From Ehretia macrophylla (lineage: Eukaryota; Streptophyta; Magnoliopsida; Boraginales; Ehretiaceae), in NCBI GenBank assembly GCA_037974665.1, contig CM075771.1, positions 24,377,425-24,441,424 of the forward strand: a stretch of 64,000 bases of DNA, in the 5' to 3' direction. Each line of letters starts with the position of its first letter. Positions within the stretch are counted from its first letter, which is position 1. Below are positions 21,853-33,659 of this stretch, piece by piece. Below the pieces are notes generated by a model, which saw only the letters and a program-made list of their open reading frames with translations, had not been told where the DNA came from and made no database searches. The position numbers and the translations under genes were made by a program.

Positions 21853-24259
21853 CTGACTTTGTGACTACTATTCACTCTATTTTTAAACTACTTTCTATTA
21901 GTTAATTAGCATTTTTATTAAATCATATTAATTGTAAAAGTAGTGGGAAAAATGTGCATTTGAGCTAAAGGCGTTAGGAGGGCTCGTTTAGAAAATAATT
22001 TTAGAAGTCAAGTGAATAGTGTTACGTAACTAACTTAGGTAATTAATTAGCTAGCATATATTTTACCATCTAAGCTCATTTTAAAGCTTACTACGCACAT
22101 TTTATTAGATCGCTTAAACACCCAAAGGACCCCACCTCAACTTAACCCCTTTATATTAACACTTAAGCTCATATAATGCAAAAAAAAAAAAAATAGAAAG
22201 CTGAAACAGCAGCCCCAAACCCGACAGCCCCTCCTTGCACTTGGGAGCATTTTTCCATCTTCAACTCTTCAATTCAAGCCAAGCCAAGCCTTGAGCAACT
22301 AGTGTAGGGTGTTTGCAAGGTTCCTAGGTGCTCCTACGCGTAGTGGTGAGGGATTTCACGACTTGTTTTTGCATTTTTAAATAGTTGCTCATTTATTGAT
22401 TTGTTGAAAATATGATTATATGCCATTATAATTGTTATCTATGCTAATATACTATCTATATGAATGCTAGAGAACACTTTTGAACCGTCGTTTCCCAATT
22501 TAAACGGTTAGAATCGTTAGTTTGATTTTTAGGGTGAATAGTCACGTTTTTTCTAGGGTTTTGTGTAATTGCTCGAATTGTCTTGAATTAATGCTTCTAA
22601 TTGATGCCTTAGGTACTAGTGAAGATAATTAAATAGCGCCGTACACTTGCATTGCCCTCAAATCGTCTAAAAATAGAAAATAGCCGACTTTAAGTTGGGG
22701 CTTTCGGGGTTAATGCGAATCCGGGTGGATTCGGGCTTCAATTCTAGTATCCTTAGGCTACCTAGGTGCTATAGATGCCTTGATATCCCTTGTTTGAAGC
22801 CCGGACAATGTAGGTGTGGTTTAAAGCCAAAAGAGGGAAATTGGGGCTTTCGGGGTAAACGCGGGCATTTGATTGAGTTCGAGGGTTGAGAGGGTACCTT
22901 GGGGGTTAGTTAGAAGGTTGGGAGAGTTTCCTTTGAAAATGAAATCATTAACTCTGGTTTAGAAGAGAAATAGTTCGAAAAACAAAGAGGTTTAGGTGCA
23001 ATTTAAGTTGTCTCACACTTCTAAACCCATGTCAGGACTTCTTAAGTGTTTATATATGATTTTAAACTGATTTGGAGCTTTTGGAATGATTCTATGCTTA
23101 TATGGTATAAGTTCATTTGTAAACTGCTTATTAGCTTCTATCTTTGCTTCTATCCTAATTGCAACGAGGTCAACCTACTTTGTTGATCCTCATATGTGTA
23201 AATGCTTATATTATTGTTATTAACTTGCCATCGTTGAGTGCATTGCATAGTGGTTGCGCAACCATAGTGTCGGGGCGGATGTGTTGAATATCGGCTGGGC
23301 GGCAGAGGGCTTGCCGGTGGATATTCAAACTCCGTGCCCTATTCCCTCATTCGCCTGGTCCGGAGATTGCCAGGGGATGTTGGGTCGTAGGATTCGGGGT
23401 ACATCCGGAGTACACCCACTGGAGTGTTTGGGGATTATGCCGGCTTATCGTGATCGTGCTCGTGGTTCGTGGATCGTGATTGAAGACCAGTGAAGATTGG
23501 TGTATAGGGGATTGTTGAAATGTATCCTTTTGATTGTGTGGTTATTTAAGTTATCATTGTTTCTTAAATTGTTAAAGTGTTATTGTTGTGTAGTTGTATT
23601 ATCTGTTGCATTGCACGCCCCGGGACTATATCCCTCACTGGGCAACAGTGGTTGCTCATACCTCGATATCTGTTTCAGGAGACGCTGAGGGTGACCCCCA
23701 GCTTGTTGATTTAGTTGAGGAAGAAGAAGTTCAGATCGAGCCTTTACCTTAGTTGCTGTGTTTGATAACTTGAGGTGGTCATTGAATTTGTTGCTATGTG
23801 GAAAGTTCAACTAGTTGCTTTATGTACTATTTTGTAGCCAAGGGCTATGTATATGCTTGTTGTATAAGTCGAAGATTAGTTGGTTGGGTTGTAGCTTGAA
23901 AGTCTATGAACTGTAATAACTTTTATTCTTGCCTTATTTCCTTGCATGCTTGGGAGTGGATGGTTGATGTAGAATGCTTTATCCTTTAAGTTGTTTTATT
24001 GATTTCCTAGAATGTTATGATTATAAGACTATGCTGACAACAAGTTCTCGCATGCTTGTGTGTTTTGGAGATATTGTGTACTATAAGGCTCGGATGGCCT
24101 TATAACTTTATTGTTTTATTAAGAAAAGCTAGTATGTATTGTTGGGACTTTGTTTAAGTGTTTACAGGTTTTTAGAATGTCCACGGTACAGAGGAGACTC
24201 TGTCCGTGTGTCGGGTCCGGACTTAACCTTTAGCTTGGGGGTTGGGTCGGGGCGTGACA
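21775..24259 (+). mobile_element. 3' LTR of A (complete)
   Basis: 2485 bp, TGTGACGCCCGG to GGGGCGTGACA. It has a TATA-like TTATATTAA at about 22151, an A tract at 22180-22193, donor-like GTGAGG at 22346, a hairpin at 23640-23657 and acceptor-like TTTCAG ending at 23678. No gene is evident. Confidence 0.9.
22346..23678 (+). other. Predicted LTR-embedded intron (A 3' LTR copy)
   Basis: Donor TAGTG|GTGAGG and acceptor CTGTTTCAG|GA, 1333 bp apart. CTCAT, a branch-point-like YTNAY, lies 20 nt before the acceptor at the end of the hairpin. Inference from motif and position shared with the other LTRs; no transcript evidence. Confidence 0.4.
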
Positions 24260-25720
24260 GTAACATATTTATCAGTCAAAGAGGTACTAATCTCAACCAC
24301 ATAAGGCAATCTTTCAGGTTGTAAATTAACACGTTGCACACAAGCAGGAGTAATGAAAGAATGCGTAGCACTAGAATCAATCAGCACTTTAACAAGTTGA
24401 TCAAGTATAAGGAAGTTACCTTCCACAACTGCAGTCTCCTTAGGCATCTCCTCTAAGTCACTGCGTAGGCCTGAGCCTGAACCCACTGCTGCTGAGGTAC
24501 ACTGGCCGCAGGTTGGCCCTGATAACCCTGAGTCGCTGCCTAACCCTCAGTCCTCGAATATCAAGGGCAATCCCTCGCCCTGTGCTGATTACTGCCGCAT
24601 CCTAAACACGTCCCTGCCTTCACTCTGCAATCGACCTCTGCATGCCCCGTGCGCTTGCAGTATGTACACTGCGGTGATGATGCACTAACACTGCCCCTGG
24701 AAGAACCAGAAGCTGAAGAAACAGCTGAACCAGCCTGCTGCTGAGGCCTTACCACACTAGGCCTGTACTGACCTTGAGACTGGGCTGGCCTAAACTGGGA
24801 CTGAACCTGATATTACCCCTGCTGAAACTGAGGTCGATAATAACTCTGCTGGCCCTGTGGCTTGAAAGAACCCTGCTGAGCTGGCGGCCTGTACACAACC
24901 TGCTGTACGGGAGGCCTATACACTCCCTGCTGAAACTGCGGCTCATACGACCTCTTACTAGGCTGACTAGACACAAGCTTATCCCCCTTCCTCTTTTCTA
25001 ACCCAGAAGCTGCCTCAAAGGTCTCAGTGAATATATCATACCGATTCAGAGCCATCACATCCTGAATCTCGGGCCTCAACCCCAACATAAATCTACGAGT
25101 CCTTCGCTCCTCATCAGCCACATACTCCGGTGCATACCGGGACAATCGAGTAAGGGTGGCCTCATATTGAGCCACTGAGGCATCCCCCTGAACCAGAGAC
25201 AGAAACTCAACCTCTCTCCGCTCCCTCGCGATCCTCGGCACATACTTTGCCCGGAAAGCTAATAGAAAGGTACCCCAAACATACGGAATACCCTAAGTTG
25301 CCCAGCTAGTTCTCACCGTGCGCCACCATTCTTCTGCCTCATCATCCAGCAAGTGCACGACAAAGGAGACTTCTGCTCATCGGTATAATCAAAAGGATCA
25401 TAAATCTTCTCCACCTTACTAATCCACGCTTCAGCCTTCCGATCATCGGGTTCCCCCTGAAATCGAGGTGGATGATACCCTAAGAACTCTTTCAGGGTAC
25501 CACGCCCGTGGTTTCCACCCTACACATTCAACAACTGAGCCTGCCAAGCCTGAGTCTGGGTAGCCTGCCCTGCTATCAACTGGGCCTGTCTGGCCATTAA
25601 CTCAGCAATCCTATCCATAGCTGCCCCTAAACGATCATCACCCCTATCACGGCCCGGTGCCGCATTACCAGGAGTCTCATCTACTACCTCGGGCCAACCT
25701 CTGGTCCTTGGTCTACAGAC
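24260..25720 (-). pseudogene. Broken gag-protease region of F
   Basis: Minus strand. The start ATG context MVCRPRTRG at 25720 matches MAGRPRTRG of B and C. Pieces in different frames cover the Gag N-terminus (25520-25720), mid-Gag ([14 protein letters not shown], 24813-25241), a zinc knuckle (CTYCKRTGHAEVDC, within 24561-24755) and protease (24260-24486). Frameshifts and stops separate them. The protease active-site triplet is DSSA instead of the usual DSGA. The frame ends where A inserted, after the codons for KYVT; RT, RNase H, integrase and the 3' LTR of F are missing. Confidence 0.85.
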
Positions 25721-26030
25721 CATTCTACTAATCAAAGAGTTAGCACAGGTTATAGCACGTAAACAGGTTATAAACAACTATTAACACATAAACAACAAAC
25801 TCATATTAAGCACATAAATCACATAAAACACATAAATCACTTAAGTATCAATCACATAAACAAACACATAATCACATGAGCACTAGATCACATAATCACT
25901 TAATCATTTAATCATATTAATTCATAGTTCACTTTTCTTTCTTTCCATACATACTTTCATGCTAAGACCATTACCCACATTCCAAGAATACCCCGGCTGA
26001 CAACTAACATGCGCTCTGATACCACTTAAA
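25721..26030 (-). other. 5' leader and PBS of F
   Basis: AT-rich leader without a gene. PBS GCTCTGATACCA at 26013-26024 (complement of TGGTATCAGAGC), six bases from the LTR. Confidence 0.8.
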
Positions 26031-28500
26031 TGTCACGCCCCAACTCGATCCCACCTACGATCAGTCAGGACGCAACGGAATTTTGGCAGTATAACGACAG
26101 TAAATAAAATACCGAGGCTCTAAACCAACCTTATTAGAACATCATACATCAACTCCATAACCATACAATAAACAACTCCTCAATAAAATAACAACATACA
26201 ACATAACCATATTACACCATAGTCATCCTTTGTTATATGCCTCCGTTCCAACATATTACATGAACTTTAATGTACATTACAAAACATATTGATACCAACC
26301 TAGAAACCTAAACATAGACAAAAGGAAGACTACTAAGATAGCATCAACTAATTCATTATCTTTTCAACATCTTCTACATTATGAATTACAAAGCATATAA
26401 AAGTCTGCTAAGTTAATATAAAATATAGTAAAACAACATAACATCAAGGATAAGACTCCGGAATATAAGACTCATCCACATAAGGCACATTTTCCACATT
26501 TTCCTCTTCAGGAGGCACGTACCCGTAGTTGCAAAAGAACACCTGTAAACATGCAATAATAGAGAGTGAGCTTATATAAAATAAGCCTAGTGAGGATCCG
26601 ATAGATCTCTAACAGTATTCACTATACTCCTTGGAAATAATCCTTTGAGCAAGTAAACACACAATAACATCAATAATACTATCATCACATAATCTATAAT
26701 GACCATTCAATAAAGGATACACTAGTTGGTGTAGCTCCAAACGCCATCACAATCATAACAGCCTTCTTGTGACTCCCATAAACTCACGCACCCAAGGTAC
26801 CCCAATAACCTCTCCCTCCATGACACCTCTATCATGCGAACTGGAGGCAGTCTTTGGTAGTCATGCCGTTATCAACCTGACAGCCCGATGCTGCCCGAGA
26901 GGTGGCACACACATACCAAAGACTGAGCAATAATAATAAACATCAATCATTCACAGGAGGACAACCTTTTCCGTTGACTATCTCCCGGTTCATCAATCAT
27001 CAATCAATAATCAATCAATAATCATATTATCATCATAATAACATCAATAATCAATTTAACAACAAATAATTAAGTTAGATGACAAAGTAGGCCATCCAAC
27101 CGAACATGCATTAAACACACCATCAAACCCTAGTTTACCCATCATCATCTCACAATTCAATCACTCAAACCATACCCAATCAACTAAAGGCATAATTTAA
27201 TATTTTAAAGAAAGACAACCTAAACTTCAAATATTTATAACCTACATTCTACTAGTCCAAACCACTCCAAATCAGTTTCTATCACTCACCCATTCAATCA
27301 ACTACATTAGTCCTCTCGGAAACCAACCAAAACACATCCAAATCATGCCCAATAACCCTAAAACCCTAGTGTGTCATGGCTGAAATTTCCAGATTTTAAC
27401 ACCGACCTCAAAATCAAAAAATCAGCATTACAACGGCGCTACCACGTAATTATCAAACTTTTAGAAATCGACGACAATCGATTTCAACCAATACAACTCA
27501 AGATAATCAACATTTAGCAAATTAATCAACTTTAAATACCCGAAAATAAATAATTATGCTACAACAGTTCAAATCTCGCAAGAATACATATAAACGATCC
27601 CTAGCGTGCATGGAGCAATAATCTAACTTCAAATTAACATTCTAACGGTTCATTAATTATTTATACGCATAAACACAAAATATGAGTTTTGAGATCTAGA
27701 AATTTTCTCTCACATTAGATGCGATATAAGCCTAGAAATGCGTGCCATGCGTGCCCAACAAGCGGAATCCAACTCAGCACGAAGTTCTACAGACAAAAAC
27801 TAGGGTTTTCTTTGAAAATTTTCTTTGAAAACTTGTTGAAAACTCTTTTATTTTTTTCTCCTATGGCCTCTCGCCTATGTGTGTGAAATTGAGGGTGTTT
27901 TTGTGCTTTGTGAGTGTGTGTTTGTGATATATGCATATTGGTCAACATTTAAATAAAGTCAAAGTTAGTTTAAATTAATCTTTTAATTGTATTTTTAGTC
28001 TTTTAATTTATTTCTTGAGTATTTCTTGCTCAACTATTAAATTAACACTTAAACTAACTCAGATAATTTATTTCTAGATGACAAGATGTTTTACAATCAA
28101 ACAATTTCACCCGAGTCGGCTTAAAACTCGATTTTCGCAAAAGTCGGTGTAAAAACCCTAATAAATTCCTAAGTCGGTTTTAAAGCCGTTTTAATCAAAC
28201 ACAGGTCTATTAAAGTCCGTGGACTAGGTCTAGAAGGGTTAAAAAGACCAGTTTCAAAATTTTAGAGGACGTGTTTCGAAAATACTATTCACTAAAAACC
28301 GACGATAAAATTTCTGACTCCGTTTTTTATGAAAATTTCATGAATGCACACTTAGCATGTATTAGGAGTATTAATATCAAAATTACCACATTCTAAGTCA
28401 TATAGCACATAGACAGGTCATTTCATGCAAAACAAGAATAAACATGCAAAATGAGAATAAATACGCAAAACGAGACAAGATAGAAAAGTAGGGTTTCACA
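26031..28500 (-). mobile_element. 5' LTR of F (family L1)
   Basis: 2470 bp, plus-strand TGTCACGCCCC to GGGTTTCACA. The outer edge abuts D's RNase H codons, so F inserted in D's pol; CACAA (28501-28505) is the expected TSD copy. F and D share a segment (CCGTTGACTATCTCCCGG near 26970) not seen in B, C or G, which marks a subgroup. Donor-like site (CTAAT|GTGAG, one change from the others) starts at 27713, acceptor-like TTACAG ends at 26543. The micro-ORF is shifted by a small deletion near 26530. Confidence 0.85.
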
Positions 28501-30649
28501 CACAACATTTGCCTTCCCAGGTAGATAACTGATAGAACAATTATAGTCTCCGAGAAGTTCCATCCACCTCCATTGACGTATATTCAACTCCTTCTGTGAA
28601 AACAAATACTTAAGATTCTTATGATCAGTGAAAATCTCGAACTTACTGCCCCACAGATAATGACGCCACTTTTTCAGTGAGAAAACAATAGCTGCCAACT
28701 CAAGATCATGAGTTGGATAATTCACCTCATATGGTTTCAACTTTCTAGAAGCATAGGCAATAACCCGGCCATTCTACATAAGTACACATCCCAAGCCTTC
28801 CTTGGATGGATCACTGTAGATAACCATATTATCGATCCCCTCTGGTAGAACAAGTACTAGAGCGGTAGTCAATCTCTTTTTCAACTCCTGAATCCCACTT
28901 TCTTATTTCTCATCCTAAACAAAGCTAGTATGTTTCTGAGTTAACTTAGAAAGTGGCCCGACAATCTTAGAAAAGTCTTTCATAAACCTACGGTAATAAC
29001 CCTCCAAGCCAAGAAAGCTATGAACCTCCGAAACATTCTTCGGCCGTTTCCAAGACATCACCGCTTCAATCTTAGTGGGATCTACAGATACACCGCTCTA
29101 TGTGATAACATGACCAAGAAAAGATATGCATTGTAGCCAAAATTCACATTTGTTGAACTTCAAAAACAACAGATGATCCTGCAGCTTCTGTAAGACAAGC
29201 CGTAGATGTTGCTCGTGCTCCGACTCAAATTTAGAATAGACCAAGATATCATCAATAAAGATCACCAAGACCTGGTCCAAGTACGGCTGAAAAACCGAAT
29301 GCATAAGGTCCATAAATGCTACAGGTACATTAGTTAATCCAAAGGGCATAAATACAAACTCATAATGCCCGTACCGAGTCCTAAAGGCAGACTTCGGAAC
29401 ATCCTCTGTGCGAATCCGAAGCTGATAATACCCCTGCCTCAAGTCAAACTTAGAGTAGACTTTGGCTCCCTGAGTTGATCAAACAACTCATCAATCAATG
29501 GAAAAGGATACTTGTTCTTGATGGTCACTTGATTCAAACCACGATAGTCAATGCATAATCTCAAGGTACCATCTTTCTTCTTCACAAATAAAACAGGTGC
29601 TCCCCAGGGTGAAGAACTCTACTGAATGAAACCCTTCTCTATTAACTCCTGCAACTGAGTTTCAGCTCCTTCAACTTAGCCGGTGCCATCCGGTACGCTG
29701 ATTTAGAAATAGGTTGAGTACCGGGAATAAGATTGATCACAAACTCTACATCTCTCTCTGGCAGCAACCCTGGCAACTCCTCGGGAAATACATTGGGATA
29801 TTCTCGAATAATAGATACTTCCTCCAGCTGCAGCTTATCAGATGGCTTGTTGATCAAATAAGCTAGATAACCCAAACACCCCTTACTCACCAACTTAATG
29901 GCTTTAGTTGATGAGATAAAAAAACTCGTCTTAGCACCCTGGTTCCTTGCTACCTCTACCACTGGCTGATCTGGCAACCGAAACTGTACTACCTTCGTTC
30001 TACAGTTTAACTGGGCATCATACTTAGAAAGCCAATCCATACCCAAGATAACATCGTACCCTCGGATAGGAAATAAGATAAGGTCCGAAGGAAAATTATA
30101 CCCTTAACATGTATTTTACAATCCTTACATACTAAGCCAGTCACATACTTATCAGTCAAAGATGTACTAATCTCAACCACATAAGGCAGTCTTGCAGGTT
30201 GCATATTAACACGTTGCACACACTCAGGAGTAATGAAAGAATGTGTAGCACCAGAATCAATCAACACTTTAACAAGTTGATCAAGTATAAGGAAGTTACC
30301 TTCCACAACTGCAGTTTCCTCAAGCATCCCCTCCAAATCAACTATGTAGGCCCGAGCCTGAACCCGTTGCTGCTGAGGTGCACCACCAGTAGGTCGACCC
30401 TGATAACACTGGGTCACTGCCCAACCCTTAGTTCCCCGATATCTATAGCAATCCTTCACCCTATGCTGATTGCTGCTGCAACCCAAACACGTTTCTACCT
30501 TCGCCCTGCAATCGGCCTCCACATGGCCCTGACGCTTGCCGTAAGTACACTGCAGTGATGAAACACTGCCACTGCCCCTAGAAGAACCAGAAGCCGAGAA
30601 AGCAGTTGTACCAGCCTGCTGCTGAGGTCTCACAACACTAGGACTATAT
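28501..30649 (-). pseudogene. Decayed pol of D (knuckle, protease, RT, RNase H)
   Basis: Minus strand, descending: zinc knuckles and protease DSGA (30007-30633), linker and RT start (29642-30046), RT with FIDDILVYS (29098-29442), RNase H with [13 protein letters not shown] (28506-28740). Several frameshifts and stops, for example between 28740 and 29098. The right edge is the B insertion (TSD TATAT, 30645-30649); the left edge is the F insertion within LPGKANVV. Integrase and the chromodomain are not in the window. The relatives B and C retain the full order. Confidence 0.85.
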
Positions 30650-33577
30650 TGTCACGCCCCAACTCGATCCCACCTACAATCAGTCAGGACGCAACAGAAT
30701 TTCGGCGGCATAACGACAATAAATAGATTTCCGAGGTTCTAAACCAACCTCATAAAACATCATACATCCAGCAATTCCTCAATACAAACAACAACATACA
30801 ACACAACCATATGATACAATAAACAATCCTCGTTATACGCCTCCGTTCCAACATGACATACAATACCTCAACCTTATCATACATTTCAAAAATAAGTTGA
30901 GACACAACTACAACTTAACCATAGACAAAAGAAAGCCACTAAGTTAACATCATTTGGATCATCATCTTTCAACATCTATTACAATAAGAACCATAAAGCA
31001 TATAAAAGTCTATTAAGCTAATATACATGACACTAAACAACATATAATCATGGATAAGACTCGGGAACATATGACTCGTCCACGTAAGGCACATTTTCCT
31101 CCTCAGGAGGCACGTACCCGTAATCCGGCTCTGCAACACCTGTAAGCATGCAATAATAGAGAGTGAGCTTATATACATAAGCCCAGTGAGGATCCGATAG
31201 ATCTCGACAGTATTCACTACGCTCCTTGGATTTAGTCCTTTGAGCAAGTAAACACACAACAACAATAATAATATTATCATCACATAACTATATAACCATT
31301 CATTAAAGGATACTCTATTTGGTGTAGCTCCAAACGCCATCACGATCTCAACCGTTCTTCTTATAACTCCCCATTACTCACGCACCCGAGGTACCTCACT
31401 AGCCCCTCCCTCCATGACACCTCCGTCATGCGAGCTGGGGGTAGCCTATGGCAGTCATGCCGTTATCAACCCGACAGCCCGACGCTGCCCGAGAGGTGGC
31501 ACACACATACCAAGACTCCATAATCATCAATCATCAATCAATCATCAATCAATCAATTGGGAGATCAGCAACGAAAGTGCCCGATTCCCGAACTCAATAA
31601 TAATCAATCAATAACATCAATATAACATCAATATTAAATTAAACAACAAACAACGTAGTTAGATGACAAAGTAGGCCATCTAACCGGACATGCATAATAT
31701 ACATAATTAAACTCTAAATTACTCATCAACAACTCACCATTCATCACTCGAACACTACCCAACTGTGGCGCTCCCACATCGAAAAATTAGGAAGCGATAT
31801 AGCTGAATATAAGGAGGCGACTCCTTGTATTAGCCACAAGGCCTTTTCAGGTGGGAGACCACGTGAGAAACAAAACCGTGAGAGTATTGGTTCCCTTCGG
31901 GGCTTGCTCAAAGCGGACAATATTGTGGTAGTGACGGACTCGTGCCCGTGATAAACCGTGGCGGGTCGTTACAAATGGTATCAGAGCCTACCGGGGTGAC
32001 CCGGCGTTGTGACGTTAGCCCGCGAGGGCACGTGCCTCTTAAGGGGGGTGGAGTGTGGTGCTCCCACATCGAAAAATTAGGAAGTGATATAGCTGAATAT
32101 AAGGGGGCGACTCCTTGTATTAGCCACAAGGCCTTTTCACGTGGGAGACCACGTGAGAAACAAAACCGTGAGAGTATTGGTTCCCTTCGGGGCTTGCTCA
32201 AAGGGGACAATATTGTGGTAGTGACGTACTCGTGCCCGTGATAAACCGTGGCGGGTCCTTACACCAACCATCTAAAGGCATCGTTCAAGAAATTAAAGAA
32301 TGACAACCTAAACTTCTAAAATTCATAACTTACAATCTACTAATCCAAACATTGCCAAATCAGTTCCTATCACTCATCCATTCAACCTACTACATTAGCC
32401 CTCTCGGAAATCCACCATAACACCTCCAAATCATGCCCGATAACCCTAAAATCCTAAGATGTCATGGCTGGATTTTCCGGATTTTCACACAAACAATGTA
32501 ATCGAAAATTCGGCATTACAATAGCGCTAACACGTAATTATCAAGTATTGAGAAATCGACGGCAATCGATTTCGATCAACACAACTCATTTAATTCAACT
32601 TTGAACATTTTAATCAAAATTAAATACCCGAAAAATAAAAATTATGCTACAACCGACAGAAATTCGTAGTATTAGTATATAACAATCCCTAGCATGCAAG
32701 GAGCAATAATCTATCATCATATTTCAATTCTAACGGTTAAATTTTCATTTATGAGCAAAAACATAAAAATGACATTTTGAGATCTTGAATTTTTCTCTCA
32801 CCTTAGATGCGATATAAGCCTAGGAATGCGTGCTATGCGTGCCCAACAAGCAGAATCCAAGTCGGTGCGAAGTTTCACAGACAAAAACCAAGTTTTTCTT
32901 TGGAAAAATGGATTGAAAAGCTTTGAAAATTCTCTTTCTTTTTCTCCTTCTTTCTCACGTCAATGTGTGTGTGTGTGGAGTGTGTTTTGTGTTGTGTGAG
33001 TGTGTGTTGATGACAAGAAGTATTTAAAAGCTTGGTGAATAAAAAAAATGCAAAGTCAAATTTAGTTTTAATTAGTATTTTTGTGTTTTTACTGACTTTA
33101 ATTGCTTTTTATTGCTCACCAAGTTAAAAATAATTATGCAACCCCCAAGATATCTCAAGTGGATTATTTTTAGGTGACAAGAAGTTTTACAATCCAACAA
33201 TTTCACCCGAGTCGGCTTAAAACTCGATTTTTGCAAAAGTCGGTGTAAAAACCCTAATAAATTCTTAAGCCGATTTTAAAACCGTTTTCATCAAACACAG
33301 GTCTATTAAAGTCCGTGGACTAGGTCTAGAAGGGTTAAAAAGACCAGTTTCAAAATTTTAGCGGACGTGTTTCGAAAACACTATTCACTAAAAATCGACG
33401 ATAAAATTTTTGACTCCGTTTTTGATGAAAATTTCATGAATGCACATTTAGCACGTATTAGGAGTATTGACATCAAAATTATAACTTTCTAGGTCCTATA
33501 GCACATAAACAGAACATATGCACGCAAAACGAGGTATAGCACGTAAAACGAGATAAGCAGAAAAGTGGGGTTTCACA
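30650..33577 (-). mobile_element. 3' LTR of B, carrying a TRIM
   Basis: 2928 bp, or 2423 bp without the TRIM and one TSD copy, against 2422 bp for the 5' LTR. Hairpin at 31165-31184, acceptor-like end at 31140, donor-like start at 32801 (minus). The micro-ORF copy is at 31048-31149. Confidence 0.88.
31764..32263 (+). mobile_element. TRIM element (TRIM1) with 210-bp LTRs
   Basis: Direct repeats 31764-31973 and 32054-32263, each TGTGG(C/T)GCTCCCACATCG to a TTACA end. The 80-bp middle holds the PBS TGGTATCAGAGCC (31976-31988) and the purine run AAGGGGGGTGGAG (32041-32053). TSDs are CCAAC at 31759-31763 and 32264-32268. The empty site is B's own 5' LTR near 42235. The two repeats differ at only a few sites. 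Frames across it are not genes. It lacks the 5S rRNA-like segment typical of Cassandra TRIMs. Confidence 0.93.
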
Positions 33578-33595
33578 TTCTCCCCTCCTTATAGA

Positions 33596-33613
33596 AATTT
33601 CGTCCTCGAAATT
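33596..33613 (-). promoter_or_regulatory. Pre-PPT stem-loop of B
   Basis: AATTTCG, TCCT loop, CGAAATT (plus strand). The stem is the counterpart of AATTGCG/CGCAATT in A, G and I, with a compensated base pair. The PPT (complement of TTCTCCCCTCCTT) follows at 33578-33590. Confidence 0.6.
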
Positions 33614-33659
33614 CTTACTTGATGTACGAAATAGATCTGGATATTGCTGCTACATCTGA

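Larger units (their letters stand above)
14838..24259 (+). mobile_element. Ty3/gypsy chromovirus A (family L3), 5'-truncated
   Basis: Order: truncated 5' LTR 14838-16719, PBS 16726-16737, leader, Gag-Pol 17080-21852, PPT 21762-21774, 3' LTR 21775-24259. The right flank GTAAC (24260-24264) is the candidate TSD in F's protease gene. About 13 differences are visible by eye over 1.88 kb of shared LTR, so insertion is recent. The missing 5' LTR start (equivalent to 21775-22378) holds the likely promoter. Confidence 0.9.

Noticed and set aside
31764..32263. Cassandra-type TRIM with 5S rRNA promoter
   Set aside because: No 5S-like internal control region is seen in either 210-bp repeat.
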